In this document: piece after piece, positions 7,721-11,822 of the stretch | How positions within the stretch are numbered: position 1 is the first letter of the stretch | How the letters are laid out: the number at the start of each line of letters is the position of its first letter | Assembly: GCA_900769465.1 (NCBI GenBank) | Contig: CAAGGT010000297.1 | Location: 1 to 11,822, forward strand | Direction: 5' to 3' | Source: Bacteroidaceae bacterium | Lineage (GTDB): Bacteria; Bacteroidota; Bacteroidia; Bacteroidales; Bacteroidaceae | Length of the DNA: 11,822 nucleotides | Notes under the pieces: model-generated | Told to the model about the DNA's origin: nothing | Database searches by the model: none | The model's input: the letters and a program-made list of their open reading frames with translations, nothing else | Made by a program: the position numbers and the translations under genes

Positions 7721-7964
7721 GGGGAGATGCGGAGTGCTCTGCAGCATATCTTCTCGTGACTTCTTTCACGAAAACAGAGGCCACATGTGGAGCAACAGAC
7801 ATAATTTCCAGCCTGAAGCCCCACATCTCGTCTGCACAATTACGAGCTACAACGTGTGTAGGAGTATCATTATTCACCGCAGTCTTTGTCATGGCCGCTT
7901 GCACAATGCTGTGTTCTGTGCAATCCGTCACATAGAGTATCGCTCGCACGTTCTTTATCAACAT
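7656..7964 (-). CDS. Possible hypothetical protein, 102 aa (uncertain)
   Basis: An open frame of 102 codons with a protein-like composition (NVRAILYVTDCTEHSIV near the start, ADEMWGFRLEIMSVAPHVAS in the middle). I recognise no family. No ribosome site is visible before its only ATG, which directly follows an in-frame TGA, and its last 20 codons run through hairpins D and E of the structured leader, both of which weaken the case. Another protein-like frame overlaps it on the same strand (8103-7870). A single +1 shift near 7964 would join them, so this may be the 3' part of a broken gene rather than an intact one. It fills most of the 580-bp space between the sigma-like gene and the helicase. 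Confidence 0.25.
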   Translation of the reverse strand: MLIKNVRAILYVTDCTEHSIVQAAMTKTAVNNDTPTHVVARNCADEMWGFRLEIMSVAPHVASVFVKEVTRRYAAEHSASPRIIALYSFAIIQPGAEINSAS

Positions 7965-8103
7965 GTGTCATGGCGGCTATGTTCGGCAGCTCGTCCTTTC
8001 GGACAAGACCGGGAGTTCCCTCGGCATCCCAATATTCTTTTGTCAAGGATCGGCGAGGAACTTTCTTGGGTTCCTCACCTAATAGGACATTCAGACACCG
8101 TTT
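7870..8103 (-). pseudogene. Possible gene remnant or small ORF (frame overlapping the 102-aa frame)
   Basis: This frame is open from just after a TAA at 8104-8106 to a TAA at 7870-7872. Its upper part translates to charged, protein-like sequence, for example GEEPKKVPRRSLTKEYWDAE and then GTPGLVRKDELPNIAAMTHV. The only upstream start would be TTG at 8046, without a ribosome site, or the ATG at 7970, also without one. It lies directly behind the sigma-like gene. Either it is a short unannotated gene, or it is the 5' part of a gene whose 3' part continues in the next frame at 7964-7656. No family is recognised. Confidence 0.25.
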
Positions 8104-8113
8104 TTACACCCTG

Positions 8114-8545
8114 TTAGAAAAAATTTTTGAGAAATTCCAATTTTTCTTTTGCGAGCTGCAGGCTTTTCCATACTGCGTTGATATTGGTTCCTTCCGCTTC
8201 TGCGATCTGTTCAATGGTCATCTCTTTGAAGACTTTCATCTCGAAGCGCCTTCTTTGTACCTCGGACATGCTTGCCAAGGCACGCTCGAATTCCTCGTAG
8301 AACTCTGTTGTGTAGTTATCCATGTAGGAAAGCTCATAGGTCCCGATAGTTTCATCGAAAGAGCACACGCCGTGCCTGCGCTGTTTTTTCTCATAGGATT
8401 CCTCGTGTGTCTGCGACTGCTTGATGATGAGGTAGGTGTGTCTGTCCACCTCGACTGTCTGCTCATGTCCTTCTGCATCCTCGAAGGTTGCAAAGTAAGT
8501 GGTGAAGCCGTACTCCACAAGTTTTGTTAATTTGTAATCGTTCAT
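8114..8545 (-). CDS. Sigma-70 region 4-like DNA-binding protein, 143 aa
   Basis: A small regulator whose last 55 residues look like sigma factor region 4: FERALASMSEVQRRRFEMKV at 86-105, then a helix-turn-helix at about 109-135 (MTIEQIAEAEGTNINAVWKS). The N-terminal part (VEVDRHTYLIIKQSQTHEES near 31-50, then QRRHG) matches a type of short sigma-like protein common in Firmicute conjugative elements. There is no region 2, so it may be a promoter-specific accessory factor rather than a full sigma. The start at 8543-8545 is chosen because CAAGGAGAAC stands 8-9 bases upstream; a longer frame reaching 8623 only reads through the terminator just before it. That terminator ends 7 bases before the ribosome site, so expression seems to need readthrough. 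It ends in Asn-Phe-Phe. Confidence 0.8.
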   Translation of the reverse strand: MNDYKLTKLVEYGFTTYFATFEDAEGHEQTVEVDRHTYLIIKQSQTHEESYEKKQRRHGVCSFDETIGTYELSYMDNYTTEFYEEFERALASMSEVQRRRFEMKVFKEMTIEQIAEAEGTNINAVWKSLQLAKEKLEFLKNFF

Positions 8546-8566
8546 TTTCTGTTCTCCTTGAATTTT

Positions 8567-8633
8567 GAAAAAATAAAAAAAGAGGCCACCGAACAGAAAA
8601 ATCCGTAATGGATTCATCTGCACGGTGGCCTCT
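8567..8633 (-). terminator. Strong intrinsic terminator directly before the sigma-like gene
   Basis: On the - strand an 11-bp perfect stem AGAGGCCACCG (8623-8633) pairs with CGGTGGCCTCT (8581-8591) and is followed by TTTTTTATTTTTT. The 31-base loop holds a smaller hairpin, AATCC-ATTAC-GGATT. This is a textbook Rho-independent terminator for the zinc-ribbon and polymerase genes. Since it ends about 20 bases from the sigma-like start codon, it may also work as an attenuator. Confidence 0.88.
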
Positions 8634-8737
8634 CATTCTTGTGATGGATTAACCTTCCGTCTTAATAAGCAAGTCCTTTCTTGGCTTTACACTATCCCTG
8701 TTTCAGATCGACCAAGTGGCTTGTTTACCGTGACTAT

Positions 8738-8941
8738 TCAATTGTTTACTGCGAGCATTGCCTTCTTCGGCATGTACACGTCAATCTGTACGTGTCTTCG
8801 GCTCATAGGTTTGGATACGGTAACTGTACCGCATTTTGTGCATTGCATTTTTGTTACGCCGTCTGCATCCTTCCATCCGGTCGTTTTGGTATGGCAATGA
8901 TGACAGATAACTTCGACGGCTATCATATTTTTAGTTTGCAT
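8738..8941 (-). CDS. Small zinc-ribbon protein, 67 aa
   Basis: A 67-residue protein with two Cys pairs, CHHC at 13-16 and CTKC at 34-37, spaced as in a zinc ribbon that holds one Zn ion. His14, His15 and His17 add further possible ligands. The C-terminal half is basic and ends VYMPKKAMLAVNN. Such small zinc ribbons often bind nucleic acid or RNA polymerase parts, but no specific role can be read here. The ribosome site AAAAGGAGGGTG is strong and lies inside the end of the 43-codon candidate just upstream, leaving one base between that stop and this ATG. It is the last gene before the terminator at 8567-8633; the 104 bases between its stop and that terminator hold no convincing gene. Confidence 0.85.
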   Translation of the reverse strand: MQTKNMIAVEVICHHCHTKTTGWKDADGVTKMQCTKCGTVTVSKPMSRRHVQIDVYMPKKAMLAVNN

Positions 8942-8942
8942 T

Positions 8943-9074
8943 CTAATTCACCCTCCTTTTTCCCTTGGCATCGGACTTGTTTTTGTTGCGGACAGAGAAA
9001 AGGTTGGGAACTCCTATTTCCTTGTTCGTCGAGTCTGTGTCGATTACTAATCTATGGTGAACGGGGCGGATCAT
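8943..9074 (-). CDS. Candidate small basic protein, 43 aa
   Basis: A frame of 43 codons from ATG at 9072-9074 to TAG at 8943-8945 fills almost exactly the gap between the two zinc-ribbon genes: it starts 8 bases after one stop and ends one base before the next ATG. The product begins MIRPVHHRLVIDTDSTNKEI and has a basic tail (KSDAKGKRRVN). The fit is typical of operon packing. Against it: there is no ribosome site, and the ATG sits in the loop of a 9-bp inverted repeat, so translation would need coupling or reinitiation. No family is recognised. Confidence 0.4.
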   Translation of the reverse strand: MIRPVHHRLVIDTDSTNKEIGVPNLFSVRNKNKSDAKGKRRVN

Positions 9075-9085
9075 CAATAGATTAG
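9047..9085 (-). other. 9-bp inverted repeat around a stop/start junction
   Basis: CTAATCTAT (9047-9055) and ATAGATTAG (9077-9085) form a perfect 9-bp stem with a 21-base loop. The stem contains the TAA stop of the 63-residue zinc-ribbon gene, and the loop contains the ATG of the 43-codon candidate. It lacks a T run, so it is not an obvious terminator. It may protect the mRNA end or control translation. Confidence 0.5.
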
Positions 9086-9273
9086 CTGTGCGCCAATATC
9101 TTGGCGGCTTGTTCGAGGGAGTAAACGGGAATGCGAACCATAGGCTTTCTGTATTTTAGTAACTGTATTTCTGTCTTGCAATTCTGACAGGTGAACCAAC
9201 CGTCATTTGCAGTAAGATCTGCAATAGGGATTGGAGCATCGCATAATGGGCATTTTTCTTTAATATGTTCCAT
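9082..9273 (-). CDS. Small zinc-ribbon protein, 63 aa
   Basis: A 63-residue protein with CPLC at 8-11 and CQNC at 29-32, a compact zinc ribbon with a Trp-Phe pair (W26, F27) just before the second Cys pair, followed by a basic tail that includes YRKPMVRIPVYSLEQAAKIL. It is probably a nucleic-acid- or protein-binding module; the role is unknown. The ribosome site TAAGGAGGAA overlaps the polymerase stop codon, so it is co-translated with the Y-family polymerase. It is not an obvious close copy of the other zinc ribbon at 8738-8941 beyond the cysteines. Confidence 0.85.
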   Translation of the reverse strand: MEHIKEKCPLCDAPIPIADLTANDGWFTCQNCKTEIQLLKYRKPMVRIPVYSLEQAAKILAHS

Positions 9274-9285
9274 GTAAATTCCTCC

Positions 9286-10518
9286 TTATTGGTACATGTA
9301 GCCGGGCATGATGATATCACGGTCGGCATGGCGTGGCATTCTGCTCTCGTTGAGTATGAGTGCCGGAAAGATTGACGATTTGCCGAATTTGTTTCGGATT
9401 TCGTCTATCGTATGGTTTAATCGAGATTTTCTTTCGTGTCCTTCGTAGTCGTAAAACATAGAAGTCTGCGTTGGGACATCCGTGCATTCAAGATTGATCG
9501 CAGAGACCGTCAGCTGACGGATGTGGTATCTCCACGGATATTTATCTTGTAATAGACGGTACGCCATGTTAGCGATGGTTGCTTCGTCTTGAGTGGCGAC
9601 AGGAAGCACCGCTTGCCATCCATAGCCAAGGAGCTGATTATCTCTCACGTAGAGAGCCACTCCTTTTGCGCGTTGGTTCATAAGCCGTAGTTTGTAGCCT
9701 ATGTCCTGAGATAACGATACAATCACTTTGTGAGCTTCGTCTTCGTTCTCAACGTCTGCCTTGCAGGTTATGCCGTGACTTACGGACTTCGCCGGGGCTG
9801 TGTAGTCCTGATGAGCCACTCGAGAGGTGTCGAGACCGTTTGCGTATCTCCAAAGCTGAACGCCGTTCTTGCCGAACTTTCGCTGAAGAAGGTCGGGCGG
9901 AAGCTTTGCAAGGTCACCAATCGTTCTTACTCCCATATGCGAGAGCTTCGCTGTTGTAGCTCTACCGCAATAAAGGAGATCTGAACAAGGCAACGGCCAT
10001 ACCTTCTCTTTGAAGTCTTCGGCCGTTATTTGTGTAATTGCATCGGGCTTCTTCATATCACTCCCGAGCTTAGCGAATATCTTGTTAAAGGATACGCCTA
10101 TGCTCACGGTGAGCCCGAGCTCGTCCTTAGCTGCTTGCCGTATTTCTTCTGCAATGATCATTGCTTCCTTCGGCGAGTCCGTTACATCAAGCCAACATTC
10201 GTCCATCCCAAATGGCTCGACCTGATCTGTATACCTTTTGTATATGCCGTGTAGGTATTTGGAGAATTTCAGATAGTAGTCATATTGGGGTGGTACTATA
10301 ATGAGATTAGGACAACATTGCTTTGCTTGCCAATTTGCCATTCCGGTCTTGACTCCGGCTCGCTTCGCAAGTTCAGATTTTGCGAGTACGATTCCGTGTC
10401 TTTCTTCTGTTGATCCGCATACGGCAACTGCCTTCCCTCGAAGCGTGGGTTCGAGTACGGTTTCGACTGAAGCGTAAAAGCAATTAGCATCGCTGTGTAA
10501 GATTGCCCTAATGTTCAT
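9286..10518 (-). CDS. Y-family DNA polymerase (DinB/UmuC-like, Pol IV type), 410 aa
   Basis: A translesion DNA polymerase that copies past damaged bases at the cost of accuracy. The first catalytic Asp is D10 in HSDANCFYASVE, and the second pair is D106-E107 in PFGMDECWLD, so the metal site is intact. F14/Y15 occupy the steric-gate region. A helix-hairpin-helix-like thumb follows (MGVRTIGDLAKLPPDLLQRK), then a little-finger domain. QTSMF at 351-355 resembles a beta-clamp-binding motif and is followed by about 55 more residues. The start is set at 10516-10518, since its ATG overlaps the TGA of the preceding gene (ATGA) and AAGGAGG lies upstream; the 11-codon longer form has no ribosome site. 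It is 410 residues, normal for UmuC/DinB-like proteins. It is probably carried for DNA damage tolerance; the gene name is withheld because several related families exist. Confidence 0.93.
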   Translation of the reverse strand: MNIRAILHSDANCFYASVETVLEPTLRGKAVAVCGSTEERHGIVLAKSELAKRAGVKTGMANWQAKQCCPNLIIVPPQYDYYLKFSKYLHGIYKRYTDQVEPFGMDECWLDVTDSPKEAMIIAEEIRQAAKDELGLTVSIGVSFNKIFAKLGSDMKKPDAITQITAEDFKEKVWPLPCSDLLYCGRATTAKLSHMGVRTIGDLAKLPPDLLQRKFGKNGVQLWRYANGLDTSRVAHQDYTAPAKSVSHGITCKADVENEDEAHKVIVSLSQDIGYKLRLMNQRAKGVALYVRDNQLLGYGWQAVLPVATQDEATIANMAYRLLQDKYPWRYHIRQLTVSAINLECTDVPTQTSMFYDYEGHERKSRLNHTIDEIRNKFGKSSIFPALILNESRMPRHADRDIIMPGYMYQ

Positions 10519-10781
10519 TTCGTGTCGTAAACCTCCTTCACGGAGAACCACGTGTTCGTGTCGGGTTCAAAATAAATCTTTCGCTCTTGGCTGTCTATGA
10601 TCACCGTATACTCAAACGGAGCGATGGCTCGCACCTGCTGCGGACAGTATCTGCGGATGCTCACGACTCGAGTGATATCGAATGTGTTATCCCTGAATAG
10701 TAGTCGCTTGGGTGTGAAAGAGCCGTCTGTTCGGAATATGGCTTCGACTGCCAATGGCATCCTTCGGTATTGGGTTGCCAT
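10515..10781 (-). CDS. Small protein translationally coupled to the Y-family polymerase, 88 aa
   Basis: An 88-residue protein rich in beta-strand-like alternation (PKRLLFRDNTFDITRVVSI near 24-42; FEYTVIIDSQERKIYFEPD near 56-74; TWFSVKEVY near 77-85). It does not look like YolD, the protein often placed beside such polymerases in Firmicutes. It is more reminiscent of short beta-rich proteins beside Y-family polymerases in other lineages, but I cannot name it with confidence. It is first in the - strand operon, 92 bases from the likely transcription start, with a strong AAAAGGAGGAA site. Its stop overlaps the polymerase start by four bases, so a partner or regulator role for the polymerase is likely but inferred. 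Confidence 0.82.
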   Translation of the reverse strand: MATQYRRMPLAVEAIFRTDGSFTPKRLLFRDNTFDITRVVSIRRYCPQQVRAIAPFEYTVIIDSQERKIYFEPDTNTWFSVKEVYDTK

Positions 10782-10819
10782 TTTTCCTCCTTTTTAATAA
10801 AAAAGTTTTCAAAAAGGTA

Positions 10820-10848
10820 TTGACAAAGTGGGTGGTTTGCTGTATAAT
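10820..10848 (+). promoter_or_regulatory. Consensus promoter of the repressor gene
   Basis: TTGACA at 10820-10825 and TATAAT at 10843-10848 with a 17-base spacer: a perfect sigma-A/sigma-70 promoter. The spacer carries GTGGGTGGT (10828-10836). Transcription would start near 10855, leaving a leader of about 100 bases before the repressor ATG at 10955. Confidence 0.92.
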
Positions 10849-10936
10849 GAATGTGCAACTCTGGGTGGGTTGTGCCACTATTATACACCCACACTTGCAC
10901 TTTGTCAAGAGGTTTTTGCGAAAAAGTGGGTGGTTT
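10825..10936. repeat. GGGTGG-core operator-like repeats
   Basis: AAAGTGGGTGGTTT occurs twice as an exact 14-base direct repeat (10825-10838 and 10923-10936). GGGTGGGT occurs at 10863-10870, between the two -10 boxes, and an inverted GTGTGGGTG lies at 10886-10894. The forward cores start at 10830, 10863 and 10928. Their positions in both promoter spacers and just ahead of the repressor ribosome site make them candidate binding sites for the adjacent XRE repressor. This is inference. Confidence 0.65.
10880..10908 (-). promoter_or_regulatory. Consensus promoter of the - strand operon, facing the repressor promoter
   Basis: Read on the - strand: TTGACA (10903-10908), a 17-base spacer and TATAAT (10880-10885), again a perfect match. 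The first 11 bases (TTGACAAAGTG) are the same as those of the + promoter, and the spacer carries GTGGGTG. Transcription would start near 10873 and run left through the repressor promoter into the polymerase operon. Confidence 0.92.
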
Positions 10937-10954
10937 TTGAAAGGAAATTTTATT

Positions 10955-11374
10955 ATGACTTTTGCTGAACGATTGAAAAAGGCGCGAGAGAACGCCAACA
11001 TAACGCAGACAAAGTTAGCGGAACAGAGTGGCGTATCTTTGCGTACCATTCAGAATTGGGAGAACGGAGTGCGTAAGCCCTCCAATATTGATGGTGTAAC
11101 GAAAATCGCCGAAGTGCTTGGTGTGTCTGCTACCGAGCTTATTGATGGTAATGATGAATTTGTAATGGCAGTAGGTGCTCAGTACGGCTCTCGTGGTCGT
11201 AAAGGCGCCGAGAAGGTTCTCGCTGATGTAAACGCACTCTTTGCAGGCGGTGAGATGGCAGAGGATGACATGGATACCTTCATGCAGGCCGTGCAAGAGG
11301 CTTATTGGAAGGTTAAGGCTGCGAATAAGAAGAAGTATACTCCGAAGAAGTATCGCTCCGAGGGTGATCAGTAA
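10955..11374 (+). CDS. XRE-family transcriptional repressor, ImmR-like, 139 aa
   Basis: A Cro/C1-type helix-turn-helix protein: residues about 3-60 hold FAERLKKARENANITQTKLA, SGVSLRTIQNWENG and TKIAEVLGVSATELID. The C-terminal part (VLADVNALFAGGEMAEDD, then a helix and a basic end with YTPKKYR) matches the domain seen in Clostridial repressors that are followed by an ImmA-type protease. In ICEBs1 the ImmR repressor keeps excision and transfer genes silent until ImmA cleaves it; a similar job is inferred here. The start at 10955 is chosen from an AAAGGAAA site and because the helix-turn-helix begins right after it; the open frame upstream crosses the promoter. It has its own perfect promoter and probably regulates both itself and the facing operon. 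Confidence 0.92.
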   Translation: MTFAERLKKARENANITQTKLAEQSGVSLRTIQNWENGVRKPSNIDGVTKIAEVLGVSATELIDGNDEFVMAVGAQYGSRGRKGAEKVLADVNALFAGGEMAEDDMDTFMQAVQEAYWKVKAANKKKYTPKKYRSEGDQ

Positions 11375-11400
11375 TTTTTTTTGATTATCCTTTTAATTGG

Positions 11401-11419
11401 ACACATAGTGTGTTATAAT
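11401..11419 (+). promoter_or_regulatory. Extended -10 promoter with palindrome ahead of the ImmA-like gene
   Basis: TGTTATAAT at 11411-11419 is an extended -10 element (TGnTATAAT); no good -35 lies 17 bases upstream. The 13-base palindrome ACACATAGTGTGT (11401-11413) overlaps its left end. It could give the protease gene its own, separately controlled transcription in the 71-bp gap after the repressor. Confidence 0.5.
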
Positions 11420-11445
11420 ATTCCTGATACGAAAGGGGGATACTG

Positions 11446-11822
11446 ATGGGACAAATGACAGATGCGGTTATGGCTGCTAATAGTGTTATCCGTACCTACG
11501 GCACACGCCGTCCGGAACGGATCGCAAGAGATATGGACATCATGATCCTTCCTCAGCCTTTCAAAGTACAGAAAGGTGCATACAAGGTAATTGAGCGCCA
11601 ACCGATTATTTTTATAAAACAGGACTTGCATCCTGTTATGCGTGATATCGTTATTGGTCATGAGCTTGGTCATCACAAGCTGCACAGAGCCGAGGCTATT
11701 GCAGCAGGCGCTTTCCGCGAGTTCAATCTGTTCGACATGCAACAGAACCGAATGGAGTACGATGCTAATATGTTCGCAGCACAGCTCATGCTTCCCGATG
11801 ATGATATTAAGGAGCTTATTTA
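11446..11822 (+). CDS. ImmA/IrrE-family metallopeptidase, 3' end cut by window edge
   Basis: A zinc-protease-like protein with H72-E-L-G-H76 (VIGHELGHHKLH) and a downstream Glu in NRMEYDANMFAAQLMLPD (E104), the expected third zinc ligand in this family. ImmA of ICEBs1 and IrrE of Deinococcus cleave XRE repressors in response to DNA damage or cell signals; the XRE gene directly upstream is the probable target here. The start is the ATG at 11446 with a GAAAGGGGGA site; 125 residues are visible and the frame is open to the right edge. The usual family length suggests only the C-terminal part is missing. Unlike overlapping immR-immA pairs, a 71-bp gap with its own promoter-like element separates the two. 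Confidence 0.93.
   Translation, partial: MGQMTDAVMAANSVIRTYGTRRPERIARDMDIMILPQPFKVQKGAYKVIERQPIIFIKQDLHPVMRDIVIGHELGHHKLHRAEAIAAGAFREFNLFDMQQNRMEYDANMFAAQLMLPDDDIKELI

Noticed and set aside
7561..7725. Hammerhead or similar self-cleaving ribozyme in the hairpin-rich leader
   Set aside because: A CTGAT-like sequence is present, but the conserved CUGAUGA and GAAA core is not, so the stems do not fit that fold.
7653..8117. A 154-codon open frame on the + strand across the 580-bp gap
   Set aside because: Its translation is rich in Cys, His, Arg and Ser with no domain pattern, and it has no ribosome site; it looks like a chance frame opposite more protein-like - strand frames.
8546..8623. A 26-codon N-terminal extension of the sigma-like gene
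   Set aside because: It simply translates the terminator hairpin and its T run; the ATG at 8543-8545 has a proper ribosome site.
8634..8737. A leader peptide gene between the zinc-ribbon stop and the terminator
   Set aside because: Only frames of about 7-16 codons with poor starts are seen, with no run of regulatory codons.
10519..10551. An 11-codon N-terminal extension of the Y-family polymerase
   Set aside because: It has no ribosome site, and the conserved polymerase fold begins right after the inner ATG, which overlaps the preceding stop as ATGA.
1..11822. tRNA, rRNA, CRISPR array, insertion sequence ends or attachment site
   Set aside because: No cloverleaf, regular spacer-repeat series, transposase frame or duplicated ends were found when reading the window.

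Overview
The window looks like part of a mobile genetic element, most likely an integrative conjugative element or a related plasmid or prophage, in a low-to-moderate GC Firmicute of the Clostridia (gut Oscillospiraceae/Lachnospiraceae type). This is inferred from strong AGGAGG-type ribosome sites, a DUF4313 protein, an ArdA-type antirestriction protein, a sigma-region-4-like small protein, and an XRE repressor followed by an ImmA/IrrE metallopeptidase, the ICEBs1-like immunity pair. No integrase, relaxase, capsid or transfer gene lies inside the window, so the element type is not proven.

Layout. The right end (10955-11822) is on the + strand: an ImmR-like repressor and an ImmA-like protease cut by the window edge. 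Everything from 10781 down to 1 is on the - strand and reads as one or a few tightly packed operons. In transcription order these are: a small unnamed protein overlapping a Y-family DNA polymerase; a zinc-ribbon protein; a 43-codon candidate; a second zinc-ribbon protein; an intrinsic terminator; a sigma-region-4-like protein; a 580-bp stretch with a possible decayed gene and a strongly structured RNA leader; a DinG/XPD-type helicase; a DUF4313 protein; a hairpin; S-adenosylmethionine synthetase; a 665-residue ArdA-like protein; an unrecognised 296-residue protein; and two tandem paralogues of unknown function, the last one cut by the left edge.

Control. Between the repressor and the - strand operon lie two perfect consensus promoters (TTGACA-17-TATAAT) that point at each other, with GGGTGG-core repeats in and around them. 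This suggests a repressor-controlled switch like ImmR/ImmA, releasing a DNA repair, replication and antirestriction programme. Two intrinsic terminator-like hairpins inside the - strand series, one only about 20 bases from the sigma-like gene, suggest that distal genes depend on regulated readthrough.

Most interesting observations: (1) four accessory proteins (DUF4313, ArdA-like, and two unknowns) all end in the same tripeptide pattern [I/L]-[N/Q/S]-Met, a possible shared C-terminal signal; (2) the face-to-face promoter pair; (3) a five-hairpin RNA candidate ahead of the helicase with competing pairings; (4) the terminator-gated sigma-like gene; (5) a complete but short MetK encoded beside an antirestriction gene.
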